This document shows positions 54,111 to 62,228 of a stretch of 64,000 bases of DNA, one piece after another (the stretch's first letter is position 1; each line of letters begins with the position of its first letter). The position numbers and the translations under genes were made by a program. The stretch is from Castellaniella sp. MT123 (GTDB lineage Bacteria; Pseudomonadota; Gammaproteobacteria; Burkholderiales; Burkholderiaceae_B). The notes below the pieces were generated by a model. The model had not been told where the DNA came from. It did not search any database and worked only from the letters and a program-made list of their open reading frames with translations. Where the stretch lies: the NCBI RefSeq assembly GCF_039614765.1, contig NZ_CP154879.1:1612001-1676000 (forward strand). Direction: 5' to 3'.

Positions 54111-54860
54111 ATGGATTACGGATTCGATTTCAGCTTCATCGGCGAATTCTGGCCGAGCCTGCTCGAAGGCCTGTGGGTCTCGACCAGGATGGCGGCCGTT
54201 TCGTTGACCGGAGGCTTCATCCTGGGCGTGCTGCTGGCCGTCGCAAGAAGCCAAGACTCCGGTCTGATACGCCGCCTGGCGGGTGGCTTCGTCGATCTGA
54301 CGCGCAACACGCCACTGATCGTACAAACCTTCTGGCTGTTCTTCGGCCTTTCCGCCCTGGAGATTCGCGTGCCGGCATTCTATGCCGCCGTCATCGCCCT
54401 GGCGATCAACACGTCCGGCTACACCTGCGAAATCGTGCGCGCCGGCATGGATTCGGTGCATCACGGCCAGAAAGAAGCGGCCGCCTGCCTGGGCCTGAGC
54501 AAGGCCCGAATCCTGCGCCACGTCGTGCTGCCCCAGGCCATCGAGAAGATGTATCCGTCGCTGATCAGTCAGTTTGTACTGATGATGCTGGCCACCTCGA
54601 TCATGTCGGAGATTTCCGTCGAGGAATTGACAGCCATCGGCTACCAGATCCAGAGTCAGACCTTCCGCGGATTCGAAGCCTACCTCGTGATCGCAGCGAT
54701 CTATCTGGCGATGTCCTGGCTGCTGAGAGTGGTCATGACACTCTGCTACAACGTCGCCTTTCCCAAGCAGCGCCATATTGACCAGGCCAGGTCCGCCGGA
54801 TCCCGGCAGGCCCGCGACAAAGCCCTGTCCGGCACGGCCATGAACGGAGCCAAATCATGA
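54111..54860 (+). CDS. Polar amino-acid-type ABC transporter permease
   Basis: Inner-membrane permease of about 249 residues. It has the segment DLTRNTPLIVQTFWLFFGLS and the EAA loop MDSVHHGQKEAAACLGLSKA. The start at 54111 gives a normal N-terminus but lacks a good ribosome-binding site; a GTG at 54051 is the alternative. A positively charged tail of about 30 residues follows the last span. It overlaps the second permease by four bases. The family carries amino acids, yet the neighbours are sugar-acid enzymes. Confidence 0.9.
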   Translation: MDYGFDFSFIGEFWPSLLEGLWVSTRMAAVSLTGGFILGVLLAVARSQDSGLIRRLAGGFVDLTRNTPLIVQTFWLFFGLSALEIRVPAFYAAVIALAINTSGYTCEIVRAGMDSVHHGQKEAAACLGLSKARILRHVVLPQAIEKMYPSLISQFVLMMLATSIMSEISVEELTAIGYQIQSQTFRGFEAYLVIAAIYLAMSWLLRVVMTLCYNVAFPKQRHIDQARSAGSRQARDKALSGTAMNGAKS

Positions 54861-55510
54861 TGTTCGGAGTCTCCTACAGCCAATGGATGTTCATCCTGAC
54901 GGGGGCCGGCTGGACCCTGATCCTCTCGGTCCTGGGTTTCCTGGGCGGCACGGTGGTCGGCCTGCCCGTTGCCATCGGGCGCGCGTCCAAAAGCCGTTTT
55001 CCCAGGTTCCTGACGGCCGCTTACGTCAAGCTGATCCAGGGCATCCCGCTGCCGGTGGTCATGTTCATCGTCTATTTCGGTATCAGCATCGCCGGCTATG
55101 AGCTGCCGGCGCTGGTTGCCGCCGGCATCGCCATGACGTTGTATTCCAGTGCCTTCCTGGGAGAGATCTGGCGTGGATGCATCGAGGCCATTCCCCCGAC
55201 CCAATGGGAAGCCTCCGAATGCCTGGCCCTCAACAAGGTGCAGACACTGGCGCACGTGGTCCTGCCGCAGGCCTTCCGGATCGCCATCCCCCCCACCGTG
55301 GGCTTTCTGGTCCAGATCGTGAAGAACACGTCGTACGCGGTGGTGATCGGATTCTTCGATCTCACGTATTCCGCGCGCGTCATCAACAACTCGACCTTCA
55401 AGCCCTTCGTCGTGTTCACCGTCGCGGCGCTGATCTACTTCGCCATGTGCTATCCGCTTTCCATTCTGTCGTATCGACTGGAACGCAGGCTCAAGCGCCA
55501 TTCCCGATAA
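54857..55510 (+). CDS. Polar amino-acid-type ABC transporter permease
   Basis: Second permease, 217 residues, starting at an ATGA overlap. Family features are VKLIQGIPLPVVMFIVYFGI and the EAA loop CIEAIPPTQWEASECLALNK. It pairs with the preceding permease and is followed after 11 bases by the ATPase gene. Confidence 0.92.
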   Translation: MMFGVSYSQWMFILTGAGWTLILSVLGFLGGTVVGLPVAIGRASKSRFPRFLTAAYVKLIQGIPLPVVMFIVYFGISIAGYELPALVAAGIAMTLYSSAFLGEIWRGCIEAIPPTQWEASECLALNKVQTLAHVVLPQAFRIAIPPTVGFLVQIVKNTSYAVVIGFFDLTYSARVINNSTFKPFVVFTVAALIYFAMCYPLSILSYRLERRLKRHSR

Positions 55511-55521
55511 TGGAGAACCCC

Positions 55522-56250
55522 ATGAATCCACGCGTCCGGTTCCGGAACGTCAGAAAATCCTATGGCGACACGGAAGTGCTGAAGGGCATTTCGTTCGATG
55601 TCTTCAAGGGCAACGTCGTCGCACTCATCGGCCAGAGCGGTTCGGGCAAGAGCACAGCGCTGCGGTGCATCAACGGTCTGGAGGAGATCAACGCCGGGGA
55701 ACTCCACGTCTGCGGCCGCGAAGTGCACAAAAAGGGCTGTGACATCTCCGCGCTTCGGCTCCAGGTCGGGATCGTCTTCCAGAGCTACAACCTGTTCCCG
55801 CACCTGACGGTGGAGAAGAACATCACCCTGGCGCCCCGCAAGGTCAAGCACATCAGCCAGAAGGAAGCCCGGGAACAGGCGATGCACGTGCTGGGACAAG
55901 TCGGCCTGGCCGACAAGGCGCAATCCTACCCGGAGCAGCTGTCCGGCGGACAACAACAGCGCGTCGCAATCGCCCGGTCGCTGGCCATGCAGCCGGAACT
56001 GATGCTGTTCGACGAAGTGACGTCGGCGCTCGATCCGCAGATCACCGGCGAGGTCCTCAAGGTCATCGAGGGTCTGGCGCGCGACGGTATGACCATGGTT
56101 CTGGTCACTCACGAAATGGGATTCGCCACAGCGGTCGCCGACCAAATCCTCTATATGCGGGACGGCATCGTCTGGGAGACCGGCGACGGCAATCTGTTGA
56201 AGGATCCTCAAACCCCGGAGCTGCGGCAGTTCATCAGCAACGGGCTGTAA
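55522..56250 (+). CDS. Polar amino-acid-type ABC transporter ATPase
   Basis: ATPase of 242 residues. Walker A is GQSGSGKSTALRC, the Q-loop is IVFQSYNLFPH, the signature is [15 protein letters not shown], Walker B is LMLFDEVTSALDP (Val where Pro is usual), and the switch is [12 protein letters not shown] lies six bases before the ATG at 55522. An upstream open frame overlaps the permease gene and is not coding. Confidence 0.94.
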   Translation: MNPRVRFRNVRKSYGDTEVLKGISFDVFKGNVVALIGQSGSGKSTALRCINGLEEINAGELHVCGREVHKKGCDISALRLQVGIVFQSYNLFPHLTVEKNITLAPRKVKHISQKEAREQAMHVLGQVGLADKAQSYPEQLSGGQQQRVAIARSLAMQPELMLFDEVTSALDPQITGEVLKVIEGLARDGMTMVLVTHEMGFATAVADQILYMRDGIVWETGDGNLLKDPQTPELRQFISNGL

Positions 56251-56294
56251 TACGCAACCCACCCTCATCACCACACAACAAGCTGGAGAGACAC

Positions 56295-57095
56295 ATGCAA
56301 ATTTCCCGACACTTCCCGAAACTGGCAATCCTGGCCCTGGCGGCGGCATACACGATCGGCGCGCAGGCCAACCAGCTGGAGGACATCCAGAAAAAGGGGG
56401 AGATCACGATTGGCGTCGATATCAGCGCTCCCCCTTACGGGATGGTCGATGAAAACGCGAAGCAGACGGGCTTCGACATCGATTCCGCCCATCTGCTGGC
56501 GGACGCCCTCGGAGTGAAGCTCACGGTCGTTCCGGTGACGGGTCCGACCCGGGTCCAGTTCCTGCGCACCAAGAAGGTCGACCTCATCATGGCGTCTTTC
56601 TCGATCACCGACGAGCGCAAGAAAGTCATCGACTTCTCGCAGCCATACGGCGTCGTGCCGGTCGTCGTGGGCGGCCCTGAAAAAGTGAAGGTCGCGGGCC
56701 CGGCGGATCTGGCGGGGAAAGCCATCGCAGTGACCCGCGGCACCACCAGCGACAAGGCCATCACCGACAGCACCAAGGGCATCTCCGGCGTGTCCATCGT
56801 CCGGTACCAGGATGACGCCACCACCAATACGGCGGTCATGACCGGCCAGCAACAATACATCGTCGCCGCAAGCAGTGTGCTGCCGGAAATCAAGAAGACC
56901 AGCCCCAAGACCGACATAGGCTACAAATACACGGCTGTCAGCTTCCCGATGGGCGTCGGCATCCGCCAGAACGAGCCCGAACTCAAGGCGCGGATCAACC
57001 AATGGGTCGAGACCAACCTGAAGAACGGCAAGCTCAACGCGATCTACAAGACGTATTTCTTCGGCCAGTCGCTGCCCGAGGCCATGTTGAAGTAG
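56295..57095 (+). CDS. ABC transporter periplasmic binding protein, family 3
   Basis: Periplasmic solute-binding protein of 266 residues. A signal peptide of about 25 residues (LAILALAAAYTIGAQA) is followed by EDIQKKGEITIGVDISAPPY. FLRTKKVDLIMASFSITDER is typical of amino-acid-type binding proteins. It closes the transporter operon and precedes the UxaA-type gene after a hairpin-containing 60-base gap. Ligand unknown; a sugar acid or a hydroxylated amino acid would fit the context. Confidence 0.92.
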   Translation: MQISRHFPKLAILALAAAYTIGAQANQLEDIQKKGEITIGVDISAPPYGMVDENAKQTGFDIDSAHLLADALGVKLTVVPVTGPTRVQFLRTKKVDLIMASFSITDERKKVIDFSQPYGVVPVVVGGPEKVKVAGPADLAGKAIAVTRGTTSDKAITDSTKGISGVSIVRYQDDATTNTAVMTGQQQYIVAASSVLPEIKKTSPKTDIGYKYTAVSFPMGVGIRQNEPELKARINQWVETNLKNGKLNAIYKTYFFGQSLPEAMLK

Positions 57096-57108
57096 GAATC
57101 ACCCGGAC

Positions 57109-57135
57109 GGTGGCGTCCGCGCTCGCGGCGCCACC
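57109..57135 (+). promoter_or_regulatory. Long GC hairpin between the binding-protein and UxaA genes
   Basis: GGTGGCG and CGCCACC enclose CCGC-GCTC-GCGG, giving an eleven-base stem with one bulged T. It lies 14 bases after the binding-protein stop, with no T tract. It may stabilise the upstream mRNA end so that the binding protein is made in excess. Confidence 0.5.
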
Positions 57136-57155
57136 ACCATCATGAGATCGAGGTC

Positions 57156-58682
57156 ATGTCAAAAAGCGTTCCATTTCTAATCCTCAACCCCGCGGACGAC
57201 GTCATGATCGCCCTGCGGGACCTGAGCCAGGGCGATTGCATCAACGGCGTCACGTTGCTGGACGCCATCCCGTCCGGGCACAAAATCGCCATCAAGCCCA
57301 TTGCCAAGGGGCAGCCCATCCGCCGTTATGGGCAGGTCATCGGGTTTGCCACCCAGGACGTCGCGATGGGGCGGCACGTGCATGTGCACAACCTCGCAAT
57401 CGGCGAATTCGAGAAGGACTACCGTTTCTCCCAGGACTATGCCCCGACCGACCGGGTCGACACACCCGACACGTTCATGGGCATCGTCCGTCCGGACGGA
57501 CAGGTTGCCACCCGCAACTACATCGGCATCCTGACCTCGGTCAACTGCTCGGCCACGGTGGCCCGCGCCGTCGCGGACCAGTTCCGCCGCGAGATCCGCC
57601 CCGAAGCCCTGGAGCCCTATCCCAACGTCGACGGCGTCGTCGCCCTGACCCACGGCACGGGCTGCGCCATCGATTCCACGGGCGAAGGATTGAAGATCCT
57701 GCAGCGGACCATTGCCGGTTACGTGCGCCATCCAAATTTCGCGGGGCTGCTGATCATCGGCCTGGGCTGCGAGACCAACCAGATTTCCGCCCTGATGAAG
57801 GCGCAGGCCCTGGAAGAAGGCCGCAACCTGCACACTTTCAACATTCAGGACGCTGGCGGAACTCCCAAGAGCATCGCCAAGGGCGTGGAAATCGTCCAGG
57901 GGATGCTCGAAGAGGCCAACCGGATCGAACGCCGGCCAGTGCCGGTCAGCCACCTGAAGATCGGCCTGCAGTGCGGCGGCTCGGACGGCTACTCGGGAAT
58001 CACCGCCAATCCGGTGCTGGGCGCGGCCATGGACATTCTGGTGCGCAACGGCGGCACGGCGATCCTGTCCGAAACCCCCGAAATCTATGGCGCGGAGCAC
58101 CTGCTGACCTGCAGGGCCGCCACACCCGCGATCGGCCGCAAACTGGTCGACATCATCGACTGGTGGAAGGACCTGTGCGCACGCAACAACGCCTCGCTGG
58201 ATAACAACCCGTCGTCGGGCAACAAGGCGGGCGGCCTGACGACTGTCCTGGAGAAATCCCTGGGCGGGGTCGCCAAAGGCGGCACTACCGGCATGATGGA
58301 GGTCTACCAGTATGCCGAGCCGGTCGAAGCCCAAGGCCTGGTGTTCATGAACACGCCGGGCTATGACCCGATGTCCGCCACCGGCCAGGTCGCAGGCGGC
58401 GCCAACATGATCTGCTTTACGACCGGGCGAGGCTCCGCATACGGTTGCGCACCCGCCCCCTCGTTGAAGCTGTCGACCAACACGGCATTGTGGGTCCGCC
58501 AGCAGGACGACATCGACATGAACTGCGGCTCCGTCGTCGACGAAGGCGCCAACATCGGCCAGCTGGGGCGCGAGTTCTACGACATGATGATCCGCTGCGC
58601 GTCGGGCGAACGCTCGAAGAGCGAGCAATACGGCTATGGCCAGAACGAGTTCGTGCCGTGGCAATTGAGCGTCGTGACCTGA
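57156..58682 (+). CDS. UxaA/GarD-family sugar-acid dehydratase
   Basis: Hydro-lyase of 508 residues with an N-terminal SAF domain (about 1-95) and a large catalytic domain. This is the fused form seen in altronate and galactarate dehydratases. Family segments are TRNYIGILTSVNCSATVARA, then THGTGCAIDSTGEGLKILQR, LKIGLQCGGSDGYSGITANP, and AILSETPEIYGAEH. It would convert an aldonic or aldaric acid to its 2-keto-3-deoxy acid. Because a 2-keto-3-deoxyarabonate dehydratase-like gene follows, a pentonate such as arabinonate or lyxonate is a plausible substrate; altronate or galactarate is the alternative. Confidence 0.9.
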   Translation: MSKSVPFLILNPADDVMIALRDLSQGDCINGVTLLDAIPSGHKIAIKPIAKGQPIRRYGQVIGFATQDVAMGRHVHVHNLAIGEFEKDYRFSQDYAPTDRVDTPDTFMGIVRPDGQVATRNYIGILTSVNCSATVARAVADQFRREIRPEALEPYPNVDGVVALTHGTGCAIDSTGEGLKILQRTIAGYVRHPNFAGLLIIGLGCETNQISALMKAQALEEGRNLHTFNIQDAGGTPKSIAKGVEIVQGMLEEANRIERRPVPVSHLKIGLQCGGSDGYSGITANPVLGAAMDILVRNGGTAILSETPEIYGAEHLLTCRAATPAIGRKLVDIIDWWKDLCARNNASLDNNPSSGNKAGGLTTVLEKSLGGVAKGGTTGMMEVYQYAEPVEAQGLVFMNTPGYDPMSATGQVAGGANMICFTTGRGSAYGCAPAPSLKLSTNTALWVRQQDDIDMNCGSVVDEGANIGQLGREFYDMMIRCASGERSKSEQYGYGQNEFVPWQLSVVT

Positions 58683-58758
58683 TCAGGTCATGCGGCCGCG
58701 GCCGTCCCCACCGCTGCGGCCGTCCTCCCCGTCATTCGTTTTCCAGGTATTCAATATC

Positions 58759-59691
58759 ATGTCCACCCGCTACCACGCAGCCCGCTACAAGGGCGTCTAT
58801 CCCGTCGTCCCGACCATCTTCAAGGATGACGCCACCATCGACCTGGACGGTCAACGCCGCTGCGTCGATTTCATGATCGATGCAGGCTCCGACGGCCTGA
58901 GCCTGCTGGCGAATTTCTCCGAGCAGTTTTCGCTCACCGACGAGGAACGCAGGATTCTGACGGAAACCATCCTGACGCACGTGAACGGGCGCGTCCCGGT
59001 CATCGTCACCACCTCGCACTACAGCACCGACATCTGCATCCAGCGCAACCAGCATGCCAGCGACTTCGGCGCCGCCATGGTGATGGTGCTGCCCCCATAC
59101 CACGGCGCGACCATCCGCTGCGACGAAGCTCGCGCCCACCAATACTTCAACCGTCTGTCCGACGCCAGCGACATCCCAATCATGGTCCAGGATGCACCGA
59201 TCAGCGGCACCCAGCTGTCCGCCGCAGCCCTGGCCGGAATGGCCAGGACGATCGAGCAGGTGCGGTACTTCAAGATCGAAAGCGCGGGGGTCGCCACCAA
59301 ACTGCGCGCGCTGCTGGAGCTTGGCGGCGACGCCATCGAAGGCCCCTGGGACGGAGAGGAATCCATCACCCTGCTGCCGGACCTGGACGCCGGCGCCACC
59401 GGCGCCATGACGGGGGGTGGCTACCCCGACGGCATCAAGGCCATCTTCGATGCCCATATCTCGGGGGACCGGGAAAAAGCGGTTTCCCTCTACCAGCAAT
59501 GGCTGCCGCTCATCAACTACGAAAACCGCCAGACCGGCATCCAGACGGCCAAGATCCTGATGAAGGAAGGCGGGATCATCGGCTCGGACCATACGCGCCA
59601 TCCGTTTCCGGCAGCAATCCCAGAAATCCGGGCCGGGCTGATCGAAACCGCCCGCAGACTCGATCCGCTGGTGCTGCGCTGGGCACGATGA
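58759..59691 (+). CDS. L-2-keto-3-deoxyarabonate dehydratase-like protein (DapA/NAL superfamily)
   Basis: TIM-barrel Schiff-base enzyme of 310 residues. Lys172 in RYFKIESAG is the predicted imine-forming residue. The usual GTTGE loop of dihydrodipicolinate synthase is replaced by GLSLLANFSEQFSLTDEER, and the catalytic Tyr loop by IMVQDAPISGT. Both, with AIEGPWDGEESITLL and GATGAMTGGGYPDGI, match the L-2-keto-3-deoxyarabonate dehydratase group as I remember it. The product would be 2-oxoglutarate semialdehyde, for which no dehydrogenase gene is visible in the window. It follows the UxaA-type gene after 76 bases. Confidence 0.87.
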   Translation: MSTRYHAARYKGVYPVVPTIFKDDATIDLDGQRRCVDFMIDAGSDGLSLLANFSEQFSLTDEERRILTETILTHVNGRVPVIVTTSHYSTDICIQRNQHASDFGAAMVMVLPPYHGATIRCDEARAHQYFNRLSDASDIPIMVQDAPISGTQLSAAALAGMARTIEQVRYFKIESAGVATKLRALLELGGDAIEGPWDGEESITLLPDLDAGATGAMTGGGYPDGIKAIFDAHISGDREKAVSLYQQWLPLINYENRQTGIQTAKILMKEGGIIGSDHTRHPFPAAIPEIRAGLIETARRLDPLVLRWAR

Positions 59692-59821
59692 CGCCCGTCG
59701 CAATGGAACCTCGCGCCACGGCACCAGAGTGGATGTGGCTGCGGATGGCTTAGAATGTCCGGCGTCGGTCGGCACGCGCAACCATCGTTCGCGAAACGCG
59801 ACACCACCAACGCAGGGGCAT

Positions 59822-60595
59822 ATGCAGAAGTCCGAAGACGAGACGGCGCACAGACAGACCACCGCAAGCCAGACCCTCGTCCGGGGTCTCGAGGTCATCG
59901 AGGCCGTCTCGAAGGGCGGCGCCCATGACATCGGCGTCATCGCCGAACGGACGGGGATGACCTACAGCACAGCGCACCGCATCGTGTCGGTGCTGGTGCA
60001 GCGTCAGTATCTGAAACGGGTGCCCGGGAAGGGATACCAGCTGGGCCGGAAACTGCTGGCCCTGGGATTCCAGGCGTACAGCCAGGTCGAACTCACGCCG
60101 GTCGCCCGGCCATTGCTCGAACGGCTGGCGGCCCAGACCAGCGACACCGTGCACCTGGCCTGCGAAGAACTGGGCGCCGTGTTCTACCTCGACAAGATCG
60201 CCAGCCGCCGGCCGGTAGAAATCAGTTCCCGCGTCGGCGGCATGAAGCCTCTGATCACCACCGGCGTGGGCAAGGCGCTGCTGCTGGACGGGTCGCCCGC
60301 ATCCTGGGGGGCCCTCTATGACACCGATGCCGGGCAGCTGGGGCTTGCCGCCACCCGCGAGGAATGGCTCGACATGATGCGGCATTACGCATCATGCGGC
60401 TACACCTACGACCTGGGCGAGGACGAGCCATCGATCCGCTGCGTTGCCGCGCCGGTCCGGGATGCCAGCCATGCGATCGTCGCCGCCATCAGCGTCTCCA
60501 GCACGACCGATTACATGCCGCCCTTGCGCATGCGGGAGCTCGTGCCGCTCGTGCTGGAAACGGCGCGCCAGATCAGCGCCGAACTCGGAAACTAG
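59822..60595 (+). CDS. IclR-family transcriptional regulator
   Basis: Regulator of 257 residues with an N-terminal winged helix (TLVRGLEVIEAVSKGGAHDI, then IAERTGMTYSTAHRIVSVLV) and a C-terminal effector domain (HLACEELGAVFYLDKI, ISSRVGGMKPLITTGVGKAL). AGGGG lies just before the ATG at 59822. It is in line with the sugar-acid genes and its stop overlaps the convergent FAD-oxidase gene by four bases. It may control the UxaA/dehydratase genes or the oxidase and TRAP genes beyond. Confidence 0.92.
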   Translation: MQKSEDETAHRQTTASQTLVRGLEVIEAVSKGGAHDIGVIAERTGMTYSTAHRIVSVLVQRQYLKRVPGKGYQLGRKLLALGFQAYSQVELTPVARPLLERLAAQTSDTVHLACEELGAVFYLDKIASRRPVEISSRVGGMKPLITTGVGKALLLDGSPASWGALYDTDAGQLGLAATREEWLDMMRHYASCGYTYDLGEDEPSIRCVAAPVRDASHAIVAAISVSSTTDYMPPLRMRELVPLVLETARQISAELGN

Positions 60596-62025
60596 GACTC
60601 GAGGATCTTTCCAGGGTTCATGATCCCCTGCGGGTCCAGCGCCTGTTTCAGTGTCCGCATCAGCTGGATCTCCGCCGGGCTGCGGCTGTATTCGAGCCAG
60701 GGCCGCTTATGCAGACCGATGCCGTGCTCGGCGGACACCGAACCGGACAGGTCGCGGACGATCGTATAGAACGCCTCTTCGATCCCGTGCTCGGTCAGGC
60801 CGCCATCCGCGGGCAACGGCCCCGCAACGATATGCACGTTGCCGTCCCCGACATGGCCGAAATACATGTGCGCAATCCCCGGAAACCCGCTCTCCATCGC
60901 GGCCCGCATCCGTTCCACACACGTACCGATGCGGGAGATCGGCACGGACACATCGAAATTGAGGGTCGGCGCCAGCTTGGGAAGCATTTCCGCGACGCTG
61001 TCGCGCAAAGCCCAGAATGCCTCGGCATCGCCATGAGACTGCGCAATCGCCGCATCCTGCGCCCACCCCTGTTCCAGGGCATGCTCCAGCACGCCCTGGA
61101 ACCGGGCGGCATCGTCCTGGGGACGGGGGCTCTGCATGTCCAGAAGGACATACAGGGGATAATCGGCGGCCAAAGGCGCACGTGCGCCCTCCAGGCTGGT
61201 GGCCGCCTGGTAATAATCCCGCCACATGACCTCGAACGCGCTGACCTGGCCCGACAGGGCCTGGCGAGCATGACGCAGCAGCTTCAGGGCGGAATCGAAC
61301 CCATCCAGTGCGACCAGTGCCGTATTGGCACCCGAGATTCCGGGGTGCAGGCGCAACACCGCGCGCGTCACGACGCCCAGGGTGCCTTCGCTGCCAATGA
61401 ACAGCTGCTTCAGATCGATACCGGTATTGTTCTTGCCCATCTGGTTCATCATGGACAGGACCGTGCCGTCGGGCAGCACCGCCTCCAGGCCCAGCACCAG
61501 ATCCCTCGTCATGCCATAGCGGATGACCCGGTTGCCGCCCGCATTGGTGGAAATATTGCCGCCGATCTGGCATGAACCCCGGGCCCCCAGATCCAGCCCA
61601 CAGAGAAAGCCGGCCGCCTGCGCCGCCTCCTGGATGGCCTGCAAGGGCACACCTGCCTGAACGGTCAACGTGGCCGAATCGGCATCCAGGCATTCGATGC
61701 GGTTCAGTCGCTCAAGGGACAGAACCACCGCGCCCTCGTCGGGAACCGCGCCGCCCGCCAAACCGGTCAGGCCGCCTTGCGGCACGACCGGGCGCCGCAA
61801 GGCATGACACGCGGCCAGGGCCCGGGATACATCCTCCGTACTGCGCGGCAGGACCAACACGGCCGGCCGGCCTCTTCGCTCGGTGCTCCAGTCGCCCAGA
61901 TAGCGGTCGCTGATCGCCTCCCCGGTACGCACCTGATCATCTCCCAGGGCTGCACGCAGCCGGGTGGCGAGCATCTCATCGTCGCCTCGGATGTCACTTA
62001 CCACTTCCACGTCAATCTCCAACAT
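60592..62025 (-). CDS. FAD-linked 2-hydroxyacid oxidase/dehydrogenase, GlcD/D-lactate dehydrogenase type
   Basis: Flavoprotein of 477 residues of the vanillyl-alcohol oxidase superfamily, oxidising a D-2-hydroxy acid such as D-lactate, D-2-hydroxyglutarate or glycolate. The FAD-binding part shows VVPQGGLTGLAGGAVPDEGA, then GSCQIGGNISTNAGGNRVIR and FIGSEGTLGVVTRA. The metal/substrate His pair is in MYFGHVGDGNVHI, and GSVSAEHGIGLHKRPWL is at the C-terminus. It is divergent from the TRAP transporter genes, which probably import its hydroxy-acid substrate. Confidence 0.92.
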   Translation of the reverse strand: MLEIDVEVVSDIRGDDEMLATRLRAALGDDQVRTGEAISDRYLGDWSTERRGRPAVLVLPRSTEDVSRALAACHALRRPVVPQGGLTGLAGGAVPDEGAVVLSLERLNRIECLDADSATLTVQAGVPLQAIQEAAQAAGFLCGLDLGARGSCQIGGNISTNAGGNRVIRYGMTRDLVLGLEAVLPDGTVLSMMNQMGKNNTGIDLKQLFIGSEGTLGVVTRAVLRLHPGISGANTALVALDGFDSALKLLRHARQALSGQVSAFEVMWRDYYQAATSLEGARAPLAADYPLYVLLDMQSPRPQDDAARFQGVLEHALEQGWAQDAAIAQSHGDAEAFWALRDSVAEMLPKLAPTLNFDVSVPISRIGTCVERMRAAMESGFPGIAHMYFGHVGDGNVHIVAGPLPADGGLTEHGIEEAFYTIVRDLSGSVSAEHGIGLHKRPWLEYSRSPAEIQLMRTLKQALDPQGIMNPGKILES

Positions 62026-62032
62026 AATTATT

Positions 62033-62056
62033 TCTCAATATGTGAGATTACATCTC
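62033..62056. promoter_or_regulatory. Overlapping TCTCA/TGAGA inverted repeats upstream of the FAD-oxidase gene
   Basis: TCTCA-ATATG-TGAGA (62033-62047) overlaps GAGAT-TAC-ATCTC (62044-62056), giving three alternating half-sites in a very AT-rich stretch only 8-31 bases before the oxidase start. This looks like an operator covering the promoter or the ribosome-binding site. The regulator could be the IclR protein or a GntR protein outside the window. Confidence 0.5.
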
Positions 62057-62191
62057 ATCTATTGAAAAAATTTTATCACCAATCTAGAATTACTCCGTGC
62101 CCAAACGGGACACTCAAGCCAGCTCTGCCTGGGCTGATCACAATGAATCAACAGTCCGGCTCCGGATGACACAACCGGACCGGACACTAGA

Positions 62192-62211
62192 CCCTGATCG
62201 ATGGATCAGGG
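62192..62211 (+). promoter_or_regulatory. Perfect hairpin in the dctP leader
   Basis: CCCTGATC-GATG-GATCAGGG, an eight-base perfect stem, ends 17 bases before the dctP ATG. It leaves the ribosome-binding site GGAG free. It may be an operator or an mRNA element. The rest of the 203-base divergent gap contains GTCCGG/CCGGAC repeats around 62154-62185. Confidence 0.4.
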
Positions 62212-62228
62212 CAGTTCTCGGAGAAGAC

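Noticed and set aside
57236-58204. A 322-codon alternative frame inside the UxaA-type gene
   Set aside because: It is Arg/Pro/Gly-rich, typical of an out-of-frame reading of GC-rich coding DNA, while the main frame has clear dehydratase motifs.
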